Origin: Mesostigma viride
Lineage: Eukaryota > Streptophyta > Mesostigmatophyceae > Mesostigmatales > Mesostigmataceae
Direction: 5' to 3'
DNA length: 64,000 nucleotides
Assembly: GCA_009746045.1 (NCBI GenBank)
Contig: RPFO01000041.1
Span: 6,369,568 to 6,433,567, forward strand
In this document: one piece after another, positions 1-10,196 of the stretch
How the letters are laid out: each line of letters starts with the position of its first letter
Position numbering within the stretch: the stretch's first letter is position 1
Translations under genes and position numbers: made by a program
Notes under the pieces: generated by a model
Told to the model about the DNA's origin: nothing
Databases searched by the model: none
The model's input: only the letters and a program-made list of their open reading frames with translations

Positions 1-910
1 GATGGTGACCATGCAGAAGCCAGGCGGCAGTTCAGCCGCCTCCTGAGTTGCGTTGGCAGCGGATCCAGCAGGTGCGTTGCGTCCCTTGTTCTGGTTCCCT
101 CGGTTGCCGCCCTTGCCCCCCTGTGCTGGTTGGGGTACCAGCGTGGGGCCTTCTCAGGATGCTCCTTCCAGCAGTCTTTGTCCTTGTGATTTGACAGGCC
201 ACAGTGACTGCATTTCTTGGTCCCCCCGTTCCCCTTGCTGTTGGTGTGGTAGGCCTGGCCAGTGCCAGCACTCTCCTTTTTCACCACAGCACGTCCCCCC
301 TTGAGCAGATCCTCCGCCTCCATGAGTGCCCTCTTCACCACAGGTAGTGGGTCCTCCTCGTTGAACCGTACAGACACCAGCGCAGGGCGGTACTCGTCTG
401 TCAGTGCTCCCAGTAGAATGGCAGCAAAATCACGGTCCTGGATGACTCCCCCTGCAGCCTGGTAGTCAGCACGTAGAAGCTCCGCCCTCCTCACAAGCTG
501 TTGCATGGTCTCGTTAGGAAGCTTCTGTAGGCGGTGCAGCTTGCTCCTCAGCTCAAACCTGTGACTCTTGGTTAGCCTGGTTTGCTCATAGTTCTCCATG
601 AGACACTGCCATGCTTGGCTACCAGTTTTGTTGGCCACAGTGGCCATTAGGCGTGCAGCTTCACCTGTTAGACAGGTGAGCAAAGCTGCCCACAGGGCCT
701 TATCAGCCCTGTCATTCTCCTCAGTACCCAGCAGGACAGCATCCAAACTGAAAAGACTGACAACAGCCAAAAACAATTCTTCCACTCCTCCCACTTGCTG
801 TAATCATCACCAGCTGCACCAACAAATTTCTTGCAGCTCTTGGCAACTGTTGAAACAAGAGAGGTGTAGTCAGGCTGTCTGGTAGCAGTTTGGGTGTCTT
901 GATCCTCCAT
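1..910 (-). pseudogene. Copia-type gag polyprotein (5' part, frameshifted, cut by window edge)
   Basis: The minus strand starts at an ATG at 910 (MEDQDTQTATRQ) and reads as a Copia gag of the UBN2/gag-polypeptide kind. After about 50 residues the frame slips near 750; the other frame continues with a helical capsid-like region (for example LMENYEQTRLTKSHRF and LRSKLHRLQKLPNETMQQL). Around 190-230 there is a CCHC zinc knuckle, C-S-H-C then H then C, followed by Trp-Lys. The product would be the nucleocapsid/capsid of virus-like particles. The gene runs off the left edge, so PR, INT and RT are not seen. It lies just downstream of a primer-binding site at 991-1001. At least one frameshift makes this copy probably defective. 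The family call is by motif pattern only. Confidence 0.75.
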
Positions 911-990
911 GGTTGATCTGGGTCTGGGTGTTGTCTCTGGGGTAGTCAGATGAATGTCTCTGCTCCTCAAATGCAGGGTAGGCATCAAAC

Positions 991-1001
991 CTCCGATACC
1001 A
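991..1001 (-). other. Primer-binding site of the left Copia element
   Basis: Read on the minus strand this is TGGTATCGGAG, directly after CTTTCAACA. It is one base away from the TGGTATCAGAG motif complementary to initiator tRNA-Met that is common in plant Copia elements. It marks the inner edge of the LTR (LTR on the higher-coordinate side) and sits 80 bp upstream of the gag ATG. Confidence 0.6.
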
Positions 1002-1660
1002 TGTTGAAAGAACTAATGGGTTTGCCTTCTACAATGCTTGTGATTGAAACCCAAATGTGCCTGTCCTTGCAGGTACAGGCTATGGAGGATGGAGCAAAGA
1101 GACAGAGACTCAGTTTGAGGCAGAATGATAGTGAGGAGTACCTTTGGCAAGGCTCCTCAGTTGTTTTATTAACTCGAGGAAAAAACACAGGCAGAAAACT
1201 GGAATGACCTGATTGGCTGGCTAGGAATGTGCCTAGGAATATTCTCATGTAATACTCAGGCCACCAATCAGGTTAGGTCAGTGTACAGGCTACCAATCAG
1301 ATCTAGACAAGAATAAATCTTATCTTGTAACTGCTGTACAGCCTTATCTTGTAACTGATGTACAGTCTTAACTTGTAACTGCTGCACAGTAATCTAACTA
1401 TTTAATAAAAGATCTCTCTATGTGTGATCTGATGATGATGAAGTAAATCTGGCGTGAACATATCAGCGCCACATCTGACATGCACAGTGTACATGTCAAT
1501 CAGTCAGCTGTCCTGTCATAGATTCTCATCTGACATGTCATAGGTCAGCTGACATAGACAGATTTGTCAGCTGCCTATAAGGATCCACTTGGCATAGGTA
1601 CTAATCCCTGATTACTAAAACTGGCCACAACTTTCTCATTTGTAGGCCAAATCCAACGGG
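1002..1660 (-). repeat. Probable 5' LTR of the left Copia element (outer edge not resolved)
   Basis: The inner end on the minus strand is ...CTTTCAACA, next to the primer-binding site. The stretch is AT-richer than its surroundings and holds short internal repeats (ttgtaactgctgtacag-like, three times near 1320-1390; gacatgtca-like, 1475-1560) and AATAAA-like strings near 1402. I could not find the outer TGTTG end or a target-site duplication, so the outer boundary is a guess. Confidence 0.35.
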
Positions 1661-1708
1661 ATAAAGAACAGTGGCTCCTGTACAAGAGCCTCTATCTATC
1701 TAGCCAGG

Positions 1709-1951
1709 TCAGGTGGGTACAAATACAAGGACCATGTCCTTGACAGCTTGATCTGCAGCTGGCGCGTTCTGACCGCCCTGAGATCCTTGGCTCTGATCAT
1801 CTGCCAGCGCAGCCTGGTCTCCCAGCGCCTGGCCGTCACCGCGTCCATCACGTCCATCGCGTCCATCGCGTCCATCGTGTCCATCCATCCCAGCGCCGCG
1901 CTGTGCAAAGCCCATAACGCGCGCTTGTTGGTCAATAGCTCCTTCACTCAT
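1709..1951 (-). CDS. Small Gly/Asp-rich hypothetical frame
   Basis: An 80-residue frame starts MSEGAIDQQARVMGF, then has four GRD/GHD triplets (collagen-like, from a 9-bp tandem repeat at 1848-1880), then a Gln/Ala/Asp-rich tail. It has no recognisable domain. It lies between a gag-like frame (2054-2973) and the Copia LTR on the same strand. It could be chance, a captured exon or an extra retroelement ORF. Confidence 0.2.
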   Translation of the reverse strand: MSEGAIDQQARVMGFAQRGAGMDGHDGRDGRDGRDGRGDGQALGDQAALADDQSQGSQGGQNAPAADQAVKDMVLVFVPT

Positions 1952-2053
1952 GATGGCCTCTGTTCAGATCTGCTACAGCAAGCCAAGTGGCCGAGCAGCA
2001 ATTAAAGCAATATAAGCTACTGAACAAGAAAGGAAAATGCCAAGTGTTACCAC

Positions 2054-2973
2054 TCAGGCAAGACCACCACGGTCACCCGCAGGGGCTTCCTGGTTCTCCT
2101 TGTCGCTGTCACTGTCGCTGTCGCTCACAACGATCAGCTCTGGCACCCTGCTACCCGCTGCGCCGTCGTCGACCCGCTGTCGGCCCGCGATGACAGAGTC
2201 GCACCGTTGGTGTAGTAGACAGGTGACAACCCGTCGTTGGCACCCCTCGGATTGTATCTTGGCACCTCGTGGTCGCCAAGCGCCTCGTCGCCTAGCCCAG
2301 CGACGCCCACTGCTCCCACCTCAAGGTCACTATCGTAACCAAGAGGGGCGAACTCTTCCCAACGCGTCACACGAACGCGAAGGGGTTGGGGCAGTTCCTG
2401 AAAAGGAACCCTTGCTCACTCCGGAATCCTGCGGACTCGTGCCGCACGCTGTCCTCCGTTGATGGCTTCCGCAGCCGCCTCGACCTCTGCCAGCCGCCGG
2501 TAGCGCTCCGCCCCGCGTCGCTCACGTCGAACTGGTCCCGCTGCAACACCCTCGTCGCCGATTACGCCTGCGAAAGTACGTTGTACACCCGCACCCGCTG
2601 CTGCCGGCACGTACTCGTGTCGCACTGCACCAGCTGCCTCTGCAGCCTCTCCTCGCCTAGCCGCCAACTCCGCACGCACCCGCTCAGCTAATGCTGTAAT
2701 CACCGTCTGGATACCGACCAAACCGTGCAGCTCTTGCTCGATGTCGTCGATGCTCCGGTGCTCCGGAATGACGATGGTTTGGACGTGCCGCAGAATTCGC
2801 TCCCAATCCTCGACCTGGTCGTTGACGAATTGCACAAAGTTGCGATTAACAGGTGGACGATCTGCAAGCAATAAAGATAAATCTCGAACGACACGACGCA
2901 ATTCAGGCGAAATTGAACCACCAGCAGACTGCCAAAACCGGAAATTCTGCTGCCGTTGTTCTTCCTGCACCAT
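2054..2973 (-). pseudogene. Unidentified gag-like protein with an in-frame TGA and a frameshift
   Basis: The frame opens with MVQEEQRQQNFRFW and runs 185 codons, helical and Arg/Glu/Ala-rich, to a TGA at about 2416-2418. The same frame then continues for 93 more codons (ARVPFQELPQPLRVR...) with no other stop. Near 2150 the coding signal appears to move one frame and ends in an acidic tail, SDSDSDSDKENQ, with a stop at 2054. I recognise no domain. Length, charge and position upstream of a Copia element suggest a gag-like or accessory retroelement protein. The TGA could be a decayed CGA, or a readthrough site; see the similar case at 10197-11171. Confidence 0.35.
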
Positions 2974-3059
2974 TCACCACCGGACGAGCTTCTCGCGTCG
3001 TCAATTACGCTGCACGCAGCAAACAGCAACGACCCTCCTGGCCGTTCCGTTGAGACTGC

Positions 3060-3767
3060 TTGTAATTTGAGTTAACGTTTTTATGAACGCAATATGTAAG
3101 GATATGGTTGCAATGCAGCAATGTGTGAATATGGTTGGAAACGGAGCTTTGTTAAATTGTATAGGCTTACAGCACTCGTGCACGTGAGTGCTTGTACACG
3201 AGTTTGCCAAGTCAAGGCAACACACGTGAGGCGGGCTCGCAAGAGATCTGCCCAAATGGCACTGGCCTATTCTTTATATACTTGTGCACTGTGCTTGCTA
3301 GTCCTGAGCAGCCCAGAAGGCCTGCTCAGTAATAACACTCCCGGTACAGTATTCACTACCTGTACAGTGCCCAGTTCCTATACAGTAGGTCTGCTATACA
3401 GGCACAGTGACCACAGAGCACAGTCCACAGTGACTATTGCATCTGCACCTAGAAGTCCAGGACTAAGCCTGTGGTACCAACAGACCACAGGTTAAGGTTC
3501 CTATTTCCTGCGTACGACGTATTAATCCAATACCGTCGTAGGTTCAGCACCTAATTCCTGTCAGCCCAGGAATTACTGTCGACCCCATATGTCGTCGGCA
3601 AATATTCACGTCCGACTTAGACGAACAGCCGGCTCGCGCTCGCGCGCGACCGGGAAGTCGGAACGCCATAACTTTCTTGATACTTGTCGGAATGAACTCG
3701 TTCCGGTGCCGCTGGAATCGCAGAGATATGCCGAATCAGGTACACGCCAATGCGCTTGGCGTTAACT
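3060..3767. other. Intergenic stretch without a supported gene
   Basis: Only short frames without recognisable motifs occur here. The stretch has repeated tacagt/tacag strings (3345-3420) like those in the left LTR, and lies between the gag-like frame and the first copy of the 470-bp repeat. Confidence 0.4.
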
Positions 3768-4248
3768 CTATATGCAACCTCGTTCCATCCTTGTTCCTCG
3801 GTCATGAGCAACGCTGGGCAACGCTACATTGCCAGAGCCTCGTATCGCTGCCCTGCATCCTCGTTGCAGGCAGCATACAGGAATCTCTGGCTATCCTGTG
3901 TCTAGGACTGCACAGGACCTGCCACAGTCCTGCATGGACTTACATCCTTAATTGCAGACCTGCTGGCTGGCTACTGGCTTCTACTAGCCACAGGACCGTT
4001 GAGCCCTCAGTACACTGTGTCCCAGTCACGTGAGAGTTCAGGCTAAGCCTGTGCAGGCACGGCCTGCCACGTGTCCTGTCCACTATGCCCTGAGAGTGCA
4101 CCGCCCTTGCCCACCGGTCGGCAGTACTTCGGGACCTGATATCTTTCTAGTCCCTTTCCCTTGTCTGTTCTAGGCGGTTGACACGGCGTTGGAAAGGTCT
4201 CCTCAACCTGCATCCATCTAGCACATTGGTGCCCCAATATGCTAACTC
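3768..4248. repeat. 470-bp direct repeat, copy 1
   Basis: It starts ctatatgcaacctcgttcc and ends ccccaatatgctaactc. It matches 11381-11845 in the same orientation with only a few small indels (for example a ~10-bp insertion near 3947 and a 6-bp one near 4156). The pair brackets the Copia gag-pol block and may be its LTRs, although the ends are not the usual TG...CA. Otherwise it is a dispersed repeat of unknown class. Confidence 0.8.
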
Positions 4249-5165
4249 CAACCCTTTCTTGTTTTGGAGCTTGGACCAGCCTGAGAACCTATCAGCCACT
4301 GTCCCCACAAGCCTTCAGACATCTGATCCCTCCCAGAGATCAGACCTGCCTTTTCTTTTGGAACCTGAGGTGCCTCCAAATATTAGCTAGGCCTGCTCAT
4401 TGGTTCAAAGGTTGCCCTCTGACCCACATGACATCCCAACCCTTTCTTTGGGAACCTGGTGTAGATTAAAGTTAGGTCTTCACTTAGTCAGAGGAGTTTG
4501 GATAGAGGAGTCCATGAACGTACTATTGTGAGTTCCTGGTCATCCAGTTATCACAGGCGCCCGTTCATATGGCGCCCGCCACGGAGCCTCCTTTATCTTT
4601 TAAATCCTTCCAAAGACTGAGAGAGCCCTGACAAATGTTAGCCAACACATGGGGAGCCCATGTCCTCACTGAGGGATAAACTCAGAATTCACACATGCCA
4701 GGCTGAGGTCAGCTGGGGAAATCGAACCCCACCCCATATCCTCCAGGTTTGGATCTGCTCCTGGAACTGAGCATCACAAACAACATAACATGACAATAAC
4801 AAGATTATGTTTTATTATAAAGAAGTATAACCCATAGTGAGGCCCCTGGCAACCACGTCCAACATGGTCACACAACCAGGGATTTTATTAGCATGCAACA
4901 GGTTGGTTACAGAGAATATATACAAATGTACAGCAACCTGTTAGAGCCAACACTTGGGCTGCCCTTGCAGGGTCCATTCCATGAAGACCCAAGGCCCATT
5001 ACAAAGTCCTTAAGACTCTTCTGCAGCCCCATGACAGAGCCAGGCGAAATTCTCAGCCAGGGGAGTGACTCCACCCTGACCCCTGTCCAGCAGAGTGTGT
5101 CTGAACTCTGAAGGACCTGCTGTCAGCCACCACGTGGCTGCCCAGCCCACTGGGATGCCTCCCAC
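4249..5165. other. Copia 3' flank, no gene
   Basis: This lies downstream (minus strand) of the RNase H stop. The minus strand has AATAAA-type signals near 4805-4815 and 4880-4890. There is also a tRNA-like B-box string (GGGGTTCGATTTCCCC, minus, about 4715-4733) that does not fold into a full tRNA. I see no frame worth calling. On the minus strand it may be the 3' untranslated part of the Copia element. Confidence 0.35.
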
Positions 5166-5837
5166 CTAGAGCAAGGCTGTTTGGTCTACTCTGGCCCTCC
5201 CCCCCTTGGAGGCCATGAGCCCACGAAGCAAAGGGTATTGCAGCTCAGCCTTTTCCTCCAGCTTGGTGAGAGCATCTGCAGGGTTGTCCACGCCAGCCAC
5301 ATGTTCAATGTTAGCTAAGCAAGACATTTCCTTGAGCAACAAATAATCAAGGTCCCTGCTCCTGGCCAGCTGCCTGTGCACAAACTGCACCATGCCCATG
5401 CTGTCAGTTCTTACCAGTGTGTGCATCTGCAACCGACAGGAAGCCACTTGACTTAGCTGGTAAAATAGCTCCCTCAAGTAAAGAGCAGTATGAAGCCCTT
5501 CACAGATTGCCCTGCACTCAGCAATGTCACTGCTGGGAGTTACCCTGTTTTGGGGGAGAGAGTTACCCAGCATGAGAGGGGGAGACATGCGAACAGCCTC
5601 TACCACTCTCTCAGCACCCACCTCAACCAGTTGGGAATCGGTCAACCGACTCAGTACCAACAGGTCAGGAGCACAAATGCTGGCCAGCCATGCCAACATA
5701 CCTCGTATTGTTGCACATCTGGCCTGGGTGATGGGCTCCTGCAAGGCATCTATGATCTGCTGGGGATAATCCTTACCACCCTCCAGCTGATGGACCATGT
5801 ACCCTGCTGATGGACCAAGGTCGCCTGCATTCCACAA
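5166..5837 (-). CDS. Copia pol: RNase H domain
   Basis: The 223-residue frame carries the Copia RNase H signature: SSDIAECRAICEGLHTAL (the SxxAEY/AE motif), RTDSMGMVQF (the DS/DN motif), RSRDLDYLLLKE, then HVAGVDNPADALTK, equivalent to the usual ADxLTK ending. This domain degrades the RNA strand during reverse transcription in the virus-like particle. It is in a different frame from the RT just upstream; the two overlap at 5750-5837, so a one-base slip near 5800 separates them. The C-terminus ends in a Gly/Arg-rich tail at 5166, with no further pol domain after it. Confidence 0.85.
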   Translation of the reverse strand: MWNAGDLGPSAGYMVHQLEGGKDYPQQIIDALQEPITQARCATIRGMLAWLASICAPDLLVLSRLTDSQLVEVGAERVVEAVRMSPPLMLGNSLPQNRVTPSSDIAECRAICEGLHTALYLRELFYQLSQVASCRLQMHTLVRTDSMGMVQFVHRQLARSRDLDYLLLKEMSCLANIEHVAGVDNPADALTKLEEKAELQYPLLRGLMASKGGRARVDQTALL

Positions 5838-7411
5838 AACACCATGGGCTCATTCTCAACCATGTACTGGATCTTACCCAGTTCAAACCGTTTCTGGATC
5901 CTGGCCAGAGTCAACTCTTGCCAAGTGGGATGGCCCAGGAGATGCAGATCATCACCATGCAGGGAGGCAAACGCTGGCAGCCCCTCATAGCTACCCTGAA
6001 ACAGACAAGGATCAACTGGAGAGACTGAGAGACCACAGACAGACCTGAGGTACTTCTCCAAGCTCTTCCTCCAGATGATGGGACTCGATCTAAGGCCTTC
6101 CACGCCTTTGAGAATCCTCAAATACCTCGTCTTCAGCTCTGCCCTCCACACTGCAGGCACCTTAACAAAGAAAGGGGGTATTGTGCGCCAAGTATCCTGT
6201 GCTTCCTGCTGATCACCCTTAAGAAAAGCCCTCTTGAAATCTACCAACACAGAGCTATAGGGTATCCCCTTCTGCAGAAAAGACAAGTAAATGCACAACA
6301 AAATCCTCCATGTATCATGCAGCATCCCTGGTGTGTAAAGCTCCTCATCTGCTAACTGTCCAGTGCCATGGTACTCAGTCACAACTGGTCTAACATGTGG
6401 CACCTGCACGCCATCTACCTCCTTGAGCTTGAGGACAAACATCAACCTGAGCAGCTGGTGATCCTCAGGGAGGACATCCACAGGCTCTGCACAGTTGGCA
6501 ACTATCCACTCATGCCCAGAAGCAACAAAGCCAAGAGTCCATGCCTTAGCCATCTTGGGGCTTTGCATCATCTCCACTAGCTTGCGCCAAGGTACAGGAC
6601 TCGTTCCTGGGATCTGGTACCTCTGCACACCCAACTCACGTGGGTCAAACGTAGTAGGGAGGATCAGCAGGTCCCCAGCAATGGGCTCCTTTGTATCAGG
6701 ACCCTCTGCCTCTAGACCCCTCACAGCCCTTACAGCCACACTAAGACCCTGGGAGTAGCGATATCTCTGCAAGGGAAGGCGGCCCTGCCCTTCTAATGCT
6801 AGCTCCTCAGAGGATATCCTCACCCCTGGTAAGCACAAGAAGTTCTGACCTAGAATGGCAGGCCCCTGATACCCTTCAACCACACTGAACGTGGTGGGCA
6901 CCCCCAGGATAGGCACACTCACTTCTCCCAAGATCTTCATGGACACATTCCCAGAGAAATCAGACACAGCTAGGCAGCTAGGGGATGACCACTGCAAGCC
7001 TGCAGCATCCTCTACCCTTAGAATGGACACCTGTGAGTTGGTATCCACTTCTAGTGCTGGTGCCCCACATGACCCCCATCCCGTGAGCTTAGATACCTTG
7101 GGATCACGCTTGCTGTTCTGCAGAGCTCGAATGATGTCCGCCATAAGCAGCCCCCTGGACTGTGGTGCAGCCCTGGCCACCTCTGGCCTTGTGACAGACG
7201 TCTCAGCAGACTCCTGCTCACCCTCATCCATCCAGGACAGACCATAATCCAAGCATGGTGGGTTAGCATCTGCTGCCTGGCTCTCATCCTGCTCATCTCC
7301 CTCCAAGGGAGGATCAGGGCCGTCTTCAGGCCAGATTGCAGTTGGCCTTCTCTCCTTGACGTGAGCCCAGGATAGCCTGTACACGTGCTTGGGATTACTC
7401 TCCAAAGCCAC
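5750..7411 (-). CDS. Copia pol: protease-like domain followed by reverse transcriptase
   Basis: The 553-residue frame holds, in order: an acidic linker (1-120); a retropepsin-like domain with ALEVDTNSQVSIL at about 135-150 in place of the canonical D-T/S-G, and GPAILGQNFL at about 205-215, matching the conserved ILGxxFL strand; then a Copia RT with SSVLVDFKRAFLKG (motif A, catalytic Asp), GLRSSPIIWRKSLEKYL, SPVDPCLFQG and ASLHGDDLHLLG (motif C, GDD instead of the usual VDD). The protease-like domain follows the integrase, whereas Copia elements normally place it before. A one-base slip near 7425 joins it to the integrase frame. The N in DTNS may mean an inactive protease. Confidence 0.8.
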   Translation of the reverse strand: MALESNPKHVYRLSWAHVKERRPTAIWPEDGPDPPLEGDEQDESQAADANPPCLDYGLSWMDEGEQESAETSVTRPEVARAAPQSRGLLMADIIRALQNSKRDPKVSKLTGWGSCGAPALEVDTNSQVSILRVEDAAGLQWSSPSCLAVSDFSGNVSMKILGEVSVPILGVPTTFSVVEGYQGPAILGQNFLCLPGVRISSEELALEGQGRLPLQRYRYSQGLSVAVRAVRGLEAEGPDTKEPIAGDLLILPTTFDPRELGVQRYQIPGTSPVPWRKLVEMMQSPKMAKAWTLGFVASGHEWIVANCAEPVDVLPEDHQLLRLMFVLKLKEVDGVQVPHVRPVVTEYHGTGQLADEELYTPGMLHDTWRILLCIYLSFLQKGIPYSSVLVDFKRAFLKGDQQEAQDTWRTIPPFFVKVPAVWRAELKTRYLRILKGVEGLRSSPIIWRKSLEKYLRSVCGLSVSPVDPCLFQGSYEGLPAFASLHGDDLHLLGHPTWQELTLARIQKRFELGKIQYMVENEPMVFCGMQATLVHQQGTWSISWRVVRIIPSRS

Positions 7412-7419
7412 CAGACAAG

Positions 7420-8634
7420 AATGGTTAGCTCTTCAACATGGGTTACCTGCCCATCTTGCCACTTGCCACGCTTGCCTGGTAATGACGGTTCCTTCCACAT
7501 CCTGACCCTCAGTCCCACCTGGGGCCTCAGCATTTTCCAACCCTTGTCCTTACGCCTCAATCTGGAAAACACCCTGTCTGCCTTCTTCAGGCAGGCTGCC
7601 ACCACGTCCTGTGATAGCATACCAAACTGCAATGCCAGGGGAGAGACTGCCACACCATCATAGTAATAGGTTACCCTGTGGTTAAGCTGCTCCTCAATCC
7701 CCTTACACCAAGCTGCTTTCTCTAGAGCTGATGCCACAACAGGCACACTCCTAGCTGCTAGCACCACTGTTTTTACTTCACGTATAGATCTCTCTACAGC
7801 TCCCTGCTGCCCATGGCATTCCCTAGGGACCACTACCAACTTACAAGGAAGCTGGTCAGCCAGCTTGATCAAGCAGTCAAACTGCAAGTCAGCTTGCACC
7901 TTGGTGTACACCCCAAAGCCTGGCAACAAAGACTGGAGACCCATCAACAGCTGATGCTCCTGCATTCCAGGAAGAATGGTCAGCAACCTATATCTGCTAA
8001 ACCTATCCACCCCCACCAACAGATACATGCCCCTGATGTGTTGGATGTCCACCTGGATATCCCCCCGCTCTCTAGCAGGTTCTCTGGCATGGGACTGTGG
8101 GAGGCGAACAGCATTCTCCTGACAGACACAATTCTGAGCAGCTGCACTGCAGGCCTCTAGCAAAGGCTCCTTGCCAATCTTCCAAGCAAACATCTCTGCC
8201 TGCTTAGAGTGGCCAAAGATATGGTGTAGAGTGTTTCCAGCCTGAGCATAGCTCAACCCCCTGTCAGCCTGGCTGCACAGAGAGGAACGTGACAAAGACT
8301 GTGTGCTTGGGATAGCACGACCCACCTGCTGTTCTCTTGCTCCAGGGACCTCCTCCAAGGTAGCTCGGCTCCCAGAGCCAGCCCCGGTTCCCACAGAAGC
8401 TGCAGGTCCTTCCAGTCTGGCGGCTTGACTCCCAGAGTCAACCCCAACAACTGGAGACCCTGCACCTGCCACAGGCACAGGGAATTCCACTGCTGCAGCA
8501 GCGTTATTGCAATCATTGAGTGGAAGCACCTCATCATTCCCAACCCCTTGCTGCTGCACAAGAGGGACACCCCCATTACTATGTACAACTGTTCGTCCCA
8601 CTAGGGGTGATTGACTATTTACAGGGGACAACAC
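7420..8634 (-). CDS. Copia pol: integrase
   Basis: The frame starts MLSPVNSQSPL with about 125 low-complexity residues. Then comes an HHCC-type zinc-binding segment: LHHIFGHSKQ supplies the histidines, and NCVC supplies the cysteines about 30 residues on. The catalytic core follows, with first Asp in DIQVDIQHIRG, second Asp in KVQADLQFD, and Glu in GQQGAVERSIREVK, the expected D,D-35-E layout. A basic C-terminal segment (SLPGKRGKWQDGQVTHVEE) ends where the frame is lost near 7425. The enzyme inserts the cDNA into host DNA. The N-terminal part contains a DSGS string, but its surroundings are repetitive and not protease-like. Confidence 0.85.
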
Positions 8635-8639
8635 TCAAG

Positions 8640-9601
8640 TCATGGCTTACCCACCTGGCCAGAGCCTGCTCCAGCAGACTTGGCCTGGTCTGGGCAGTCA
8701 CGTCGCCAATGACCCGTCCTGCCACATCCAAAGCACTTGTCATCCTTCCCAGCAGCAGCCTTCTTCAGGCCACCCTGGTTCTGGCTGCTCTGACTGGCCT
8801 GGGTGCCCTGGCCCTGGCTCTTGCCTTGCCCTTGGCCACCCTTGTTCTGCTGACCACCCTGGTGACCACCAGCCTGCTGCTGACCCTTGCCTTTGGATCC
8901 CTGCTGCTGGCCCTTGCCACCCTGGTTACCATTCTGCCTGCGCCTGTTAGCCCTCTGACGCCTACTAGGTCTGGTTCTCCCTGAGCACCCTGCCCAGGGG
9001 CGTCACCATGGACCTGATGAGCGGAGGCTGAAGGGGCACCAGTCACCTGGATTGCCTTGCAAGCAGCATTGTCAGATGGACGGATATTAAAAATAACCTT
9101 TTGCAAGGCTGGCCACGTCCCATCTGTCTGATCAGCAAACATCCTAGCTGCATTTCTCCCATCCACACTCAGCCCCATGCGATCCAGGAAGTAATCTGCC
9201 ACTGCTCTATCAGTCAGATTGAAGCCATGCTTGGCCCCCTTCTCCCTGATGCGTGTGAGCCGCTGCAGCTCCTCAGCTATTGTGCCCTTGATCTCAAAGG
9301 TATCATAGCTGAGCTTATAGTGATTAGTGAGGTTGAGTACCTTATCAGAGAACTCCTGACGTAGGCCCTCTAGGAACTGAGACCAAGTCAGCTTGTCCTT
9401 GACAGCTTGCCTAGCCTTGTCCCTCACACGCTCACTGGAATCCCTATTAGTCGTGGATGTGTGGAATACCTGCACAAGGTTGACAGTGGGATCTACAGAG
9501 CATGAAACTAGCTCCATATCCTCCAACCACTTGTCTAGCTCTTCCTGTCCCACAGGAGGCTTGAGAGGCTTCTGGCCATTCATCACAGCCACAGCACTCA
9601 T
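8640..9601 (-). CDS. Copia gag with CCHC zinc knuckle (one frameshift)
   Basis: I prefer the ATG at 9601 (MSAVAVMNGQKPLKPP) over an upstream one at 9748, because the intervening residues are hydrophobic and unlike gag. The capsid region (for example KWLEDMELVSCSVDPTVNL and WSQFLEGLRQEFSDKVLNL) resembles Copia/UBN2 gag. Near 8980 the coding frame shifts into a Gly/Gln-rich stretch, then CFGCGRTGHWRRDC, a perfect C-x2-C-x4-H-x4-C nucleic-acid-binding knuckle near 8700. The stop is TGA at 8640-8642. The integrase frame starts immediately after, in another frame. The role is particle assembly and RNA packaging. Confidence 0.8.
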
Positions 9602-9680
9602 ATGAGGTCTAGTCCCAGGCAAAGCACGAGGGTCACTGCCAATGACAGCAGCTCCTGCTGGTGCTAATGGCGCAGGAACA

Positions 9681-9890
9681 CTAGCTAGCAGGAACACCAG
9701 ACGCAGGCACACATGGTCTCTTACCAGGTGCTTGACGTTCAGCATCATCTTGGCCCTCCCCCGTCAGCACCACGCCGTCGGTTGGCCACCCTGCACGCTC
9801 CTCCCCTTGTGCCACCTCTTTCCTCTTCCGGTTGGATGCCCTCCTGCCATTGACGCCCTCTGCCGTTGGGATTGCCTGTCCCTCTGGCAC
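9681..9890 (-). CDS. Possible small exon, unidentified
   Basis: A 69-residue Arg/Glu-rich frame (MPEGQAIPTAEG...) contains a good splice-donor-like string, CACCTG|GTAAGAGA, near 9730. It has no known domain. It sits between an unidentified gag-like frame and the Copia gag, so it may be retroelement leader sequence or a relic exon. Confidence 0.15.
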   Translation of the reverse strand: MPEGQAIPTAEGVNGRRASNRKRKEVAQGEERAGWPTDGVVLTGEGQDDAERQAPGKRPCVPASGVPAS

Positions 9891-10196
9891 GACGTTGGCG
9901 GGGCCTCCCGTGTCTGCCCTTGCCTCACCACCGCCATCCCCCGCTCCGCCCCGCTCCCGCTGCCGCTCCCGCGCGTGTTACGAAGCATTATAAATACTAC
10001 AGACAACACACGCAGATATGGCTGCTGGAACCCACTCAGGCTCACGCACTTACTCCAGACGAGGCCGCCTCCTGGCTTGCACTCGCCTGCCCCTCCTCAC
10101 GGTCTGGACGCTGCTCAACACCCTCAGCAACCGGTATGGCTGCTGCTGCCGCTGCGACAATCTGGAGGTCTGGGTTAAACTCTCCCAGCACGCAGG

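Noticed and set aside
4700-4790. tRNA or tRNA-derived SINE on the minus strand
   Set aside because: A B-box-like GGGGTTCGATTTCCCC and a weak A-box-like string are present, but the acceptor stem cannot be formed and no SINE boundaries are visible.
8250-8640. Copia protease before the integrase (DSGS string)
   Set aside because: The string lies in an imperfectly repeated Gly/Ser/Ala-rich segment and lacks the flanking strands and ILG motif of a retropepsin.
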